A stretch of 64,000 nucleotides of DNA from Streptomyces sp. NBC_00341 (GTDB lineage: Bacteria; Actinomycetota; Actinomycetes; Streptomycetales; Streptomycetaceae), in the NCBI RefSeq assembly GCF_041435055.1, contig NZ_CP108002.1:4712001-4776000 (forward strand), given 5' to 3'. Below the pieces are notes generated by a model, which was given only the letters and a program-made list of their open reading frames with translations, searched no databases and was not told the DNA's origin. Positions within the stretch are counted from its first letter, which is position 1; every line of letters begins with the position of its first letter. Of this stretch, positions 8,112 through 18,661 are shown piece by piece. A program made the position numbers and the translations under genes.

Positions 8112-8927
8112 TCAGCGTCGCGGATCCCAGCGGAACCACCGCAGAACAGCAAACACCGCGAGCGCGGTCCAGACCAGCCCGGTCAACGCGGCCTCCATCA
8201 GCTCCGTGCCCTGCGTGCCGCCCAGCCAGCCCGCCCGTACGAGTGTCATCACGCCGGTCAGCGGCAGCAGCTCACACACCGAGGCGAGCCGGTCCGGGAA
8301 GATTTCCAGCGGTACGAAGAGTCCCGAGCCCACCATCGAGGCGAAGAACAGCGGGAGGGTCGTCAGCTGAGCCGTCTGTACGGTGCGGGTGATCGCCGAG
8401 GTGGCCGCACCCAGTGCCGTCAGCAGCACCAGACCCAGCACCAGCCCCAGCAGGAGCAGGTCGGGGCGTTCGGGTGCGCCGAGTCCGAAGAAGGCGGTAC
8501 CGGCCGCGACGATCAACACGGTCTGCGCCAGGGCCAGCGCGCCCGCGGGCAGCGCGGTTCCGGTCAGGATCTCCCCGTCGGTGACCTCGCCGGTACGCAG
8601 CCGCTTCAGCACCAGCTCCTCGCGCCGCGCCACATAGGTGGCGGCCATGTTCATGTAGACGGCCTGGATCAGGACCGTTCCGATGCCGCCGGTGAGCGCC
8701 GCTCCGGCGACGGTCAGCCCGGTCCCGCCCAGGTCGATCTGCTCGAACGTCGACTTCATGGCCAGGACCATGGCGGCGGGCATGAGCAGGGCGACGAAGA
8801 CGGCCGTCCGGTTGCGCAGGAGCAGCGTCAGTTCGGCCCGGCCGAGGGCGGTCAGCCTGCCCCGGGCCGTGGTGGTGGCCGGGGAGCCGGTCGTCGTGGT
8901 GTTCGCACGCGTTGTCGCGGTCGTCAT
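8112..8927 (-). CDS. ABC-2 type transporter permease
   Basis: 271 residues with about six membrane segments (for example TAVFVALLMPAAMVLAMKS, LALAQTVLIVAAGTAFFGLG, LLLGLVLGLVLLTALGAATS). N-terminal low-complexity TTT/TTG residues precede the first helix. Its ATG overlaps the stop of the ATPase gene (8924-8927, ATGA), so the pair forms one exporter in the cell membrane. The substrate cannot be told; such pairs next to DesK-like kinases often export drugs or lipids. Confidence 0.92.
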   Translation of the reverse strand: MTTATTRANTTTTGSPATTTARGRLTALGRAELTLLLRNRTAVFVALLMPAAMVLAMKSTFEQIDLGGTGLTVAGAALTGGIGTVLIQAVYMNMAATYVARREELVLKRLRTGEVTDGEILTGTALPAGALALAQTVLIVAAGTAFFGLGAPERPDLLLLGLVLGLVLLTALGAATSAITRTVQTAQLTTLPLFFASMVGSGLFVPLEIFPDRLASVCELLPLTGVMTLVRAGWLGGTQGTELMEAALTGLVWTALAVFAVLRWFRWDPRR

Positions 8928-9928
8928 GCCGCAGCCACCTCTTCCGTCTGGGTGTCGGTCCTGGGTCCGTTCGCTTTCGCGGTCCCGTTCCCGTTCCTGG
9001 TGTCGTTCTCCGCCGCGGACCTCGCGATGTCGAGGAAGGCCTCTTCGAGCGAGGCGGACCGGGCGTCGAGCCCGGTGAGCCGGACGTCGGACTCCGTTGC
9101 CCAGCGGAGCAGTTCGGCCAGCGATTCCTGGAGGTGATGGGTACGGATCTCGATCCGCGATCCGTCGGCCGCGGCGCGCAGGCTCAGCGGCAGCTGCCCG
9201 GCCCCGGTTCCGGCGGGAAGCTCGAACCGGATGCGGGACGGGCGCTCGGCGGTCACCTCCGCGGTGGTGCCCGAGGTCACGATCCGTCCCCGGTGCATGA
9301 TCGCCAGCCGGTCGGCGAGCGCTTCGGCCTCCTCCAGGTAGTGCGTGGTGAGCAGCACGGTGATGCCGCCCTCCTGGAGCCGGCGCACCAGCGCCCAGGT
9401 GTCGCGCCGCCCCTCGGCGTCGAGGCCGGTGGTCGGCTCGTCGAGGAAGAGCACCTCGGGCCGGCCGAGCAGGGCCAGCGCCAGGTCCAGCCGCCGCCGC
9501 TCACCGCCGGAGAGCTGCTTGACCCGGACGCGCGCCCGGTGGCCGAGCCCGACCAGATCCAGGGCCTCGCCGATGGGCCGGGCCCCGCTGGTGCAGCCGG
9601 CCCACATCCGTACGGTCTCCGTGGTCGTCAGGTCGGAGGGGAAACCGCCCTCCTGGAGCATCACCCCGATCCGTGGGCGGACGGCGGCGCGTTCCTGGAA
9701 CGGGTCGTGGCCGAGCACCCGGACCGTGCCGCCGTCGGGGCGGGCCAGCCCTTCCAGCAGTTCGACGGTCGAGGTCTTGCCGGCGCCGTTCGTGCCGAGC
9801 AGGGCGAACAGCTCGCCGCGTGCCACGGAGAAGGAGACACCGGTCACAGCCTCGAAGCCGCCCGCATAACTGCGTCGGACACCGTCCGCCTCGATCACGC
9901 ACTCATGGGGAATTTCGTCGAAGGTCAT
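8924..9928 (-). CDS. ABC transporter ATP-binding protein
   Basis: 334 residues. Walker A is LLGTNGAGKTSTVE (near residue 45), signature KQLSGGERRRLDLALALLG, Walker B VLFLDEPTTGLD, and the switch His is in LLTTHYLEEAE. A DUF4162-like C-terminal extension (LPAGTGAGQLPLSLR, HHLQESLAELLRWA, LEEAFLDIA) is typical of DrrA/CcmA-type exporter ATPases. First gene of the - strand operon ATPase-permease-kinase-regulator, lying between the two tRNA-Gly copies. Confidence 0.95.
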   Translation of the reverse strand: MTFDEIPHECVIEADGVRRSYAGGFEAVTGVSFSVARGELFALLGTNGAGKTSTVELLEGLARPDGGTVRVLGHDPFQERAAVRPRIGVMLQEGGFPSDLTTTETVRMWAGCTSGARPIGEALDLVGLGHRARVRVKQLSGGERRRLDLALALLGRPEVLFLDEPTTGLDAEGRRDTWALVRRLQEGGITVLLTTHYLEEAEALADRLAIMHRGRIVTSGTTAEVTAERPSRIRFELPAGTGAGQLPLSLRAAADGSRIEIRTHHLQESLAELLRWATESDVRLTGLDARSASLEEAFLDIARSAAENDTRNGNGTAKANGPRTDTQTEEVAAA

Positions 9929-10093
9929 GGGTCAAGGCTTCCTCCCGGACGGCGTCGGGAGCAGTGCGAGCTGTCATCGCAGTGCATGACAAACGTCATG
10001 GGAGAGGGAGGGAGCGGATATGGCGTGGCCGAGACCGAATACGAACATGCCCCGCGAGACACGAAGAAGCCCGCGGCACACGAAGAAGCCCTG

Positions 10094-10218
10094 GGTACAT
10101 GAAGAAGCCCCCGGTCGAAAGGCCGGGGGCTTCTTGCTTCTCTGAGCGGACGACCAGGTTCGAACTGGCGACCTCAACCTTGGCAAGGTTGCGCTCTACC
10201 AACTGAGCTACGTCCGCA
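10094..10218. repeat. 125-bp direct repeat, copy 2 (terminator plus tRNA-Gly)
   Basis: Identical to 5953-6077. Outside the repeat the flanks differ at once (A after base 6077's A, T after base 10,218's A). The hairpin of this copy is at 10,102-10,135. Confidence 0.95.
10145..10217 (-). tRNA. tRNA-Gly (anticodon GCC), copy 2
   Basis: 73 bases, identical to the copy at 6004-6076, with the same downstream terminator. About 80 bases upstream on this strand lies tRNA-Gly(TCC), so the two may be co-transcribed. Confidence 0.97.
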
Positions 10219-10298
10219 TTGCAGCCACTCGGCTTTCACCGGTGGAGCGAGCACTACTCTACCCGATCCACCGGAGTGGTCGAGGAAGAGTGATGCAG

Positions 10299-10370
10299 AG
10301 CGGGTGACAGGAATTGCACACTGCGCCTTCCCCCTGGAAGGGGGATGTTCTACTACTGAACTACACCCGC
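10299..10370 (-). tRNA. tRNA-Gly (anticodon TCC)
   Basis: 72 bases on the - strand. Acceptor GCGGGTG/CACCCGC, D arm GTTCAGTAGTAGAAC, anticodon arm TCCCC-CTTCCAG-GGGGA. The anticodon TCC reads GGA/GGG. The T arm has GTGCAATTC rather than GTTCAA, a minor deviation. No encoded CCA. Confidence 0.92.
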
Positions 10371-10535
10371 ACGCTGCTTGAGGTCCGGCTTTTCGGCCTT
10401 GCCCTTCGGCGTGCTCCAGACTCTAGCCGACCTGCGGGGGTGTCGCGCAAGTCGGCTCCCGCGAGGTGGCGTCGAAGCGGCCGGTGCCGGGCGGCGTGAG
10501 GCCCGCGTCAGGCACCGGCCGCCCGGCGCCTCGAC

Positions 10536-10871
10536 TCAACTGGCTTCCTGGAACGCCTCGTAGACCTTCTTGGGAATCCGGCCGCGGGCCGGCACCTCCA
10601 TCCGGTGCGACCGGGCCCAGGCGCGTACGGCCGCCGGGTCGGGCGCGAGCGAGGTGTGCCGGTACGAGACGGGAACCTTGCCGTGCTTGCTGGCATTTGT
10701 CTGCTTCCGGCCGGCCGCCACGTACGGGGCCAGGGCCTTGCGCAGTTTCTTTGCATTGGACGGATTGAGGTCGATCTCGTACGACTTCCCGTCCAGCGCG
10801 AAGGTGACCGTTTCCGCTGCCGCTCCCCCGTCGATGTCGTCGGAGAGTGTGACCACTACGCGCTGCGCCAC
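10536..10871 (-). CDS. lsrL: Lsr2-like nucleoid-associated protein
   Basis: 111 residues from GTG at 10,871, with AGGAAAGGACC upstream. The N-terminal dimerisation domain begins MAQRVVVTLSDDIDGG and includes FALDGKSYEIDL; the C-terminal DNA-binding domain has VRAWARSHRMEVPARGRIPK, with the RGR loop that enters the minor groove of AT-rich DNA in Lsr2. Streptomyces carry two such proteins; the one beside purSQL is the paralogue called LsrL, which is why I use that symbol. It is expected to bind and silence AT-rich, often horizontally acquired DNA. Divergent from purS. Confidence 0.9.
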   Translation of the reverse strand: MAQRVVVTLSDDIDGGAAAETVTFALDGKSYEIDLNPSNAKKLRKALAPYVAAGRKQTNASKHGKVPVSYRHTSLAPDPAAVRAWARSHRMEVPARGRIPKKVYEAFQEAS

Positions 10872-11344
10872 GGATATCGGTCCTTTCCTGCGGCATCTGC
10901 GCGTCTGACATGCGCGGATGCCGGCCTTCCGGCTGTGAGCGCGGATGAGGGCCGACTGTTGCCGGCCGTTCCGGGGCAATACTGCTTTCCCCGCTAATCA
11001 TTTGTACAGCGATGAGTGCCGCATTGTGAAGCCCACCCAATTACGTGCGCGTGTCAGTCTGCTATCCGTGCGGCTGGTGGGGATTTTTGTCGCAGGATTT
11101 TCCGCACCGGCCGGGACATCCGCTGCCGCATCTGCTGCCACATCCACCGCGACATCTGCCGCCCATATTGCTGCGTGATCCCGGCGCGATCAGGGCGCGA
11201 TCCCCGCCTGATCCCGGTGCGATCAGGGCCGTTCCATATCTACCCGCGTAGAATTTCGGGACAGGTACGCTGAGGGGACCCGCGGGGGTCCTGGGGAACC
11301 CCCCGGAGAAACAGCCGCACCACACCACCACACCGGGAGTGCCA
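10872..11344. other. Divergent control region lsrL / purS
   Basis: 473 bases. It contains a CATC/GCTGC-rich repetitive stretch at about 11,115-11,165, two 21-bp repeats at 11,176-11,229, a candidate -10 TAGAAT at 11,249-11,254 for purS, and the GGGAG ribosome site at 11,335-11,339. No gene is supported here. Confidence 0.6.
11176..11229. promoter_or_regulatory. Paired 21-bp dyad repeats upstream of purS (candidate operator)
   Basis: TGATCCCGGCGCGATCAGGG(C) at 11,176-11,196 and TGATCCCGGTGCGATCAGGG(C) at 11,209-11,229 differ at one base and start 33 bp apart, three helical turns. Each holds the inverted pair TGATC/GATCA. They end about 20 bp upstream of a candidate -10 (TAGAAT, 11,249). They look like a regulator-binding pair for purSQL; the binding protein is not known to me. 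Confidence 0.5.
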
Positions 11345-11605
11345 GTGGCACGCGTCGTAGTCGACGTCATGCTCAAGCCCGAGATCCTCGACCCGCAGGG
11401 ACAGGCTGTGCAGCGTGCGCTGCCCCGTCTCGGCTTCGAGGGAATCGCGGACGTACGTCAGGGAAAGCGTTTCGAGCTGGAGGTCGAGGGGCCGGTCGAC
11501 GAGGCCGCTCTCAGCCGCATTCACGAGATGGCCGAGACGTTCCTCGCCAACACCGTCATCGAGGACTTCACCGTGAAGGTGGAGAAGGCCGAGGAGTCGA
11601 AGTGA
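11345..11605 (+). CDS. purS: FGAM synthase subunit PurS
   Basis: 86 residues from GTG at 11,345; a GTG two codons earlier sits on the GGGAG ribosome site (11,335-11,339), so the later start is chosen and gives the usual [20 protein letters not shown]-terminus. PurS is the small structural subunit that bridges PurQ and PurL in the three-part FGAM synthase of actinobacteria and Gram-positives. Ends in GTGA overlap with purQ. Confidence 0.97.
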   Translation: MARVVVDVMLKPEILDPQGQAVQRALPRLGFEGIADVRQGKRFELEVEGPVDEAALSRIHEMAETFLANTVIEDFTVKVEKAEESK

Positions 11606-12278
11606 CTGCTCGTATCGGAGTCGTCACCTTTCCGGGCACCCTCGACGACCAGGACAGCCTGCGGGCCGTACGGGTGGCGGGCGCCGAACCCGTTTCGCTG
11701 TGGCACCGCGACAAGGATCTGCACCAGGTCGACGCGGTCATCCTGGCGGGCGGTTTCTCCTACGGCGACTACCTGCGGGCCGGAGCCATCTCCCGCTTCT
11801 CGCCCGTCATGGAGACCGTGATCGAGCAGGCGAAGGCGGGCATGCCGGTTCTCGGCATCTGCAACGGCTTCCAGATCCTCACCGAGGCGCACCTGCTGCC
11901 CGGCGCGATGCTGCGCAACAACCACCTGCACTTCATCTGCCGCGACCAGAAGCTGCGCGTCGAGAACGCCGGTACCGCCTGGACCTCGGACTACTCAGAG
12001 GGCCAGGAGATCTCCGTACCGCTCAAGAACATGGACGGCCGCTACACCGCCGACGAGCACACGCTCGACGAGCTGGAGGCCGAGGGCCGCGTCGCGTTCC
12101 GCTACGTGGACGTCAACCCCAACGGCTCGCTGCGCGACATCGCCGGCATCACCAACGCCGCGGGCAACGTCGTCGGTCTGATGCCGCACCCGGAGCACGC
12201 CGTCGAGCCGCTGATCGGCACCGGTCGCACCGACGGTCTCGGATTCTTCACCTCGATCATCAAGAAGCTGGTCAACGC

Positions 12279-12282
<4 letters not shown>
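11602..12282 (+). CDS. purQ: FGAM synthase glutaminase subunit PurQ
   Basis: 226 residues from GTG, overlapping purS by four bases. A class I glutamine amidotransferase: nucleophile Cys in [11 protein letters not shown], and the His/Glu pair in [12 protein letters not shown] near the C-terminus. It supplies ammonia to PurL for conversion of FGAR to FGAM. Overlaps purL by ATGA at 12,279-12,282. Confidence 0.98.
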
Positions 12283-14528
<2,246 letters not shown>

Positions 14529-14544
14529 GTACGCCGAACCACTG

Positions 14545-14613
14545 CACGACTACTGCACGCAGAAGCCCCCGCCCGGTCCGAACGGGCGGGGGCTTCTGCG
14601 TGCAGTAGTCGTG
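14545..14613 (+). terminator. Terminator with perfect 31-bp stem after purL
   Basis: Left arm 14,545-14,575 and right arm 14,583-14,613 are perfect inverse complements over 31 bp (core AGAAGCCCCCGCCCG), with a 7-base loop GTCCGAA. The base of the stem begins 17 bases after the purL stop. The right arm abuts the M23 remnant. Confidence 0.9.
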
Positions 14614-14841
14614 GCCGGGCAGGCTCTCGCCGAGTGCGGAAACTCCGGGAATTCCACCGAACCGCATGTGCATTTCCAGCTGATGGACGATCCGGACCTG
14701 GATGCGGCGGGCGGAATTCCATTCACCCGGCGGGGTGCGGGCGTTCCTTCCAGCGGCGAGATATTCACGGTCGGGGCAGCTGCTCACGGAACTCCCACCG
14801 GAGAAACGGCCGGGGAATCGGGAGGGGCTCAGGTCTCCTGA
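14611..14841 (+). pseudogene. C-terminal remnant of an M23 (lysostaphin-type) peptidase
   Basis: About 50 codons starting inside the terminator's right arm read GQALAECGNSGNSTEP, HVHFQLMDDPDLDAAGGI and PFTRRGAG, then about 20 unrelated codons. GNSGNS-P-HxHF is the last zinc-ligand motif of M23 peptidases, in which hundreds of N-terminal residues precede it. Those residues, with the other zinc ligands, are absent, so this cannot be an active enzyme. It lies between purL and a convergent MFS gene and marks the end point of a deletion or insertion. The ribosome site is poor. Confidence 0.7.
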
Positions 14842-16457
14842 GCCCGGACGGCCCCGGGCAGCCGGGTGGCCAGGAACACCGCGACGATCATCACGCCGGT
14901 GGCGCAGCAGAACACCACGTCGGTCGACGAGGAGAAGGCGTGCAGTGCCTGCCGGTGGGCGGCTCCCGTCAGCTCGCTGATCCCGCCGGTGGGGCCGCCC
15001 GGTCCGCGGGACGCGTACACCCGGCTCAGCACGGTGCCGAAGACGGCAGCCCCCAGGGCGCTGCCGAGGGTCTGGAAGAAGCGGACTCCGGTGGTGGCCA
15101 CCCCCAGTTGGTGGGCCGGGGCGGTGTCCTGGACCAGCTGGATGAGCTGCCCGACGAGCTGGCCGAAGCCCAGTCCCATCAACAGCATCGCGCCACGCAC
15201 CGTCCACAGGCCGGTGTCCGTGGTGAGGGTGGCGAGCAGGCCGAGGGCTGCGGAGGCCATGACCGTGCCACTGACGACGAAGGTCTTCTGTGACCAGCCG
15301 GCCGCGACGAGACGCCCGGAGACGAGACCGACCACCGCCATGCCGACGGCCATCGGGATCAGGAAGAGCCCGGCCGACGAAGCGGCGACACCGCGTACGA
15401 CCTGGAGGTAGATCATGACGTAGACGATCGAGCCCATCATCGCGGCGCCGACCAGCCCCTGGATGGCGAAGCCGTTCCGGATGGCCCGGACGGTGAACAG
15501 GGAGAGCGGAAGGATCGGTTCGGCCGCGGTCGCCTGGCGCCACAGGAAGAGCCCGAGGGAGACGGCGGTGGTGGCGAGCAGGCCCGCGATCAGCGGCGAG
15601 GACCAGGCGTACTGCTGCCCGCCCCACTCGGTGACCAGGAGCAGTGCGGTGGAGAAGGCGGCGGCGAGTCCGGCGCCGAGGAAGTCGATGCGACGACGCG
15701 TGGTGCGGGTGGGGAGCCTCAGCAGGATGATGGCCGCGACGAGCACGGCGATGCCGACCGGAAGGTTGACGTAGAAGATCCACCGCCACCCGGCGTGGTC
15801 GGAGAGGGTTCCGCCTATCCAGGGTCCGAGCGCCATTCCCGCCCCGGCGATGACCCCGCCGATGTTGCCGCCCTTCTCGCCCCTGTCGGCCTTGCCGCTG
15901 GCCTTGCTGCTGGTCTCGCCACTGGCCTCGGCGTCGGCCTTCGGCGGTGCTGTGAGTTCGCGCAGGACGACCATGGTGACGCTCATCAGGCCGCCGCCGC
16001 CGATGCCCTGAAGGGCGCGGGCGGCGATCAGTTCGCCCATGGACTGGGCCATTCCGCACACGGCCGATCCGGCCAGAAAGGTGGCGAGCGCACCGATGAA
16101 CACGTTCTTCGAGCCGAGTGAGTCGCAGAGCTTCCCGTACAGGGGGAGCGCGGCGGTCGCGGCGAGTTGGTAACTGGCGATCAACCACGCGATCCGGTCG
16201 ACGCCGTGGACCGGATCGAGGTCGCGGACGATCGGCACGGTCGCTGAGGAAACGATGTTCGAGTCGAGTACGGCCAGCAGGATCGTGGTGATGCAGAGGA
16301 CCAAACCGATCGTGCGGTTCCGGCCGGCGGGCCGACTGCTGCCGTTCCGCCGACTGCCGGTCGGGGGCACTCCGGCGGCCCGGTCGGCCCTTCCGGCCCT
16401 TCCGGCTGTGCCGGCTGGTTCGGCCGGCGTCCCGGTCCCGGTCATCGTTTCGGGCAT
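14829..16457 (-). CDS. MFS drug exporter, DHA2 (14-helix EmrB/QacA) family
   Basis: 542 residues with about 14 membrane segments after a disordered, Gly/Ala/Arg-rich N-terminus of about 45 residues. Motif AVLDSNIVSSATVPIVRDL in helix 1, then WLIASYQLAATAALPLYGKL, RALQGIGGGGLMSV and the motif C-like GVIAGAGMALGPWIGG place it with proton-driven multidrug exporters. It diverges from a TetR gene, the usual arrangement in which the regulator represses the pump until a ligand binds. Substrate unknown. Confidence 0.92.
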   Translation of the reverse strand: MPETMTGTGTPAEPAGTAGRAGRADRAAGVPPTGSRRNGSSRPAGRNRTIGLVLCITTILLAVLDSNIVSSATVPIVRDLDPVHGVDRIAWLIASYQLAATAALPLYGKLCDSLGSKNVFIGALATFLAGSAVCGMAQSMGELIAARALQGIGGGGLMSVTMVVLRELTAPPKADAEASGETSSKASGKADRGEKGGNIGGVIAGAGMALGPWIGGTLSDHAGWRWIFYVNLPVGIAVLVAAIILLRLPTRTTRRRIDFLGAGLAAAFSTALLLVTEWGGQQYAWSSPLIAGLLATTAVSLGLFLWRQATAAEPILPLSLFTVRAIRNGFAIQGLVGAAMMGSIVYVMIYLQVVRGVAASSAGLFLIPMAVGMAVVGLVSGRLVAAGWSQKTFVVSGTVMASAALGLLATLTTDTGLWTVRGAMLLMGLGFGQLVGQLIQLVQDTAPAHQLGVATTGVRFFQTLGSALGAAVFGTVLSRVYASRGPGGPTGGISELTGAAHRQALHAFSSSTDVVFCCATGVMIVAVFLATRLPGAVRAQET

Positions 16458-16575
16458 GGCGGTGCTCCCCTCCGGAGCGGCATGGCGCCGCTGTGGTCGG
16501 TACCACTCTCACCATTTAAATATACCGAGTCAAGTTTTCGCCCGGGATTAAGTTTCATCCTGGTACACTCATGTC
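16458..16575. promoter_or_regulatory. Divergent promoter region of MFS pump and TetR regulator
   Basis: The centre (16,505-16,560) is strikingly AT-rich for this genome, with TTTAAATATACC at 16,515-16,526 and, for the pump strand, TTGACT at 16,533-16,528. TACACT at 16,564-16,569 lies six bases before the tetR ATG and there is no ribosome site, so tetR may be transcribed as a leaderless mRNA. I see no convincing palindromic operator by eye. Confidence 0.45.
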
Positions 16576-17226
16576 ATGACCGAGGGGCTGAGCCTGCGTG
16601 AGCGCAAGAAGATCCAGACGCGACGCCGTCTGCTGAGCGAAGCCACGAAGCTCTTCACCGAGCGCGGCTTCGACCAGGTCTCGGTCGCGGAGATCGCTGA
16701 GGCGGCCGACGTGTCGAAGATGACGGTCTTCAACTACTTCGACAGCAAAGAGGACCTGGTCTTCGCGCCGATGGAGGAACACATCGGTGACGTCGCCCGG
16801 GTGGTGCGGGACCGGGAGCCCGGCGAGTCCGCGGTGGCCGCCGTGCGCCGCCACTTCCTGACCGCCCTCGGGGACCGGGACGCCTCGGTGGGGATGAGCG
16901 ATTCGCCCGTGGCGCTCGGGATCCTTCAGCTGATCCAGCAGACGCCCTCACTGCTCACCCGGGCCCATGCCTTCTTCGTCCTCTCCTTCGATCAGCTGAC
17001 CGACGTCCTGGTCGAGGAGGGTGAGGAGCCGGCGATCGCGTGCATCGTGGCCTCCCAGCTCATCGGCACCCGCAACGCCCTGATCACCGAGAACCACCGG
17101 CGGCTGCTGGCCGGGGAGTCGGTCGAGGAGATCGCCACGGACGCCGTGGTGATCGCCGGGCGCGGCTTCGACCTGCTCGAAAAGGGGCTGGGCGACTACG
17201 CGACCCGGCCCCGGGGCGGCGGCTGA
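16576..17226 (+). CDS. TetR-family transcriptional regulator
   Basis: 216 residues. N-terminal HTH: RERKKIQTRRRLLSEATKLF, then RGFDQVSVAEIAEAADVSKM with TVFNYFDSKEDL, the classic TetR signature. The remainder is the variable ligand-binding helical domain. ATG at 16,576 has no Shine-Dalgarno sequence. It is divergent from the DHA2 exporter and is expected to control it. A small number of drug- or metabolite-like ligands is typical, but none can be named. Confidence 0.93.
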   Translation: MTEGLSLRERKKIQTRRRLLSEATKLFTERGFDQVSVAEIAEAADVSKMTVFNYFDSKEDLVFAPMEEHIGDVARVVRDREPGESAVAAVRRHFLTALGDRDASVGMSDSPVALGILQLIQQTPSLLTRAHAFFVLSFDQLTDVLVEEGEEPAIACIVASQLIGTRNALITENHRRLLAGESVEEIATDAVVIAGRGFDLLEKGLGDYATRPRGGG

Positions 17227-17305
17227 GTCTCTCGCCAGGTCCCGGGTCCCCGGCCCCGCGCCAAGTCCCGGCAGAGCCCGGCGGTGAAGCCGTAGGCTCC
17301 TCGTC

Positions 17306-18106
17306 ATGCCGCCGTCCCAGAAGCGCGCCCGCCGCTACGACCCGGCCAGGACCCGCACCGCGGTCCTGGCGCAGTTCGCCCATGTCCGAGCAGCCGTCGC
17401 CGCACTGACGGCCCAGCAGCTGGAGGGCCCGAGCGGCCTCGGCAGCTGGACGGTCCGTGAGCTGGCCGTTCATCTGACCATGGCGCTCTCGCACGTCAGC
17501 CGGAACCTGGAACTCCCCGAGCCGGCCCTCGCCAAGCCCGAGGTCACGCTCCTGGAGTGGCCGTTCTCCACCGCCGGGCGGGCCGGGCGGATCGCGTACG
17601 ACACGGCGGAGTCGGCCGCGGACCACCCGGATCCGGACGCGCTGTACGGGGAGGTGGCGGACCGCTTCGAGGCGCTCGTGGCCGATGCCTCCGACGACCG
17701 CTTGCTGCCCACCCGGGTCGGCGTGATGCGGCTCGGGGACTTCCTGGTCACCCGGACCGTGGAGCTGGTCGTCCACACGTACGACCTCAACGAGGCGGCG
17801 GGGCTCGACATCCCCTACGACCGCCAGGCCCTGGCCGCCTGCACCCGGTTGCTCGCCGACGCGCTGGCGGAGAAGGCGCCGGGCGGCTCGGTCGAGGTGC
17901 GGGTCCCGCCGTTCGCCGTCGTCCAGTGCGTCCAGGGCCCGAAGCACACCAGGGGCACCCCGCCCAACGTCGTCGAGACCGATCCGGTCACCTGGTTCCG
18001 ACTGGCCACCGGCCGGACCGAGTGGGCGCAGGCCCTCGACGCCGCGAAGGTCAGCGCCAGTGGCGAACGGGCCGACCTCGCCGCACTGCTGCCGCTGATG
18101 GGCTGA
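17306..18106 (+). CDS. Maleylpyruvate-isomerase-like mycothiol-dependent protein (DinB fold, SCP2-like C-terminus)
   Basis: 266 residues. The N-terminal DinB-type four-helix domain shows LGSWTVRELAVHLTMALSHV and the later VTRTVELVVHTYDLNEA, whose His residues match the metal-site pattern of mycothiol-dependent isomerases. The C-terminal part (SVEVRVPPFAVVQC to ALLPLMG) resembles the sterol-carrier-like domain found in this family, often annotated 'sterol carrier family protein'. It stands just upstream of purF. Reaction unknown; binding of mycothiol is inferred. Confidence 0.75.
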   Translation: MPPSQKRARRYDPARTRTAVLAQFAHVRAAVAALTAQQLEGPSGLGSWTVRELAVHLTMALSHVSRNLELPEPALAKPEVTLLEWPFSTAGRAGRIAYDTAESAADHPDPDALYGEVADRFEALVADASDDRLLPTRVGVMRLGDFLVTRTVELVVHTYDLNEAAGLDIPYDRQALAACTRLLADALAEKAPGGSVEVRVPPFAVVQCVQGPKHTRGTPPNVVETDPVTWFRLATGRTEWAQALDAAKVSASGERADLAALLPLMG

Positions 18107-18661
18107 CGACCCGGGAGGGGCCGGGGGCGACCGGACGACCCGGCGACCGCACGGTCCGACCGGCTGACGTGAACCGGATCAGTCAGGCCGGCCACGGCCG
18201 GTTCGCAGACCGACCGCCCGGTCTGCGACATCACGACCGCTGAGGCCCTCCCGAAGCCCCGAAGCCCACCCCGCCCCCGCACCCCGCCCCCAACCTCAGA
18301 TGCCGCATACCGGTCTCCGCGCAGACCCCGTACAGGTCCCGCACAGGCGTCCCGGTGTGAGGCTCACCACGAAACGAGCGTTCGGCCACCCCCTCGAACG
18401 GCACCGGGGGCCGGCTAACGGAGTGCCACGATCCGGTCCGTCGGGTCCCGGGCAGGACGGCCGGAACCGGTCGGCAATCCGCCGCTGATCCGGGCGACGA
18501 CTGTGCTCCGGCCCCCGATACGCACCGCCCGCCCTCACGCGGCGATCACCCTGTGTGACCGCTCCTGTGGTGATCGGGGGCGGCTGTGAGGGCGTTCGCC
18601 CCGGGCTCCGGCCGGGTGTCCCCATTCGGACCAGTGGTCGATCTCGCCTACACTCGGTGGC
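18107..18661. other. Long intergenic region upstream of purF
   Basis: 555 bases with normal high GC and no credible gene. It presumably carries the purF promoter; a TACACT hexamer at 18,650-18,655 close to the start could be a -10 for a nearly leaderless transcript. Repeats like those upstream of purS were not seen. Confidence 0.4.
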
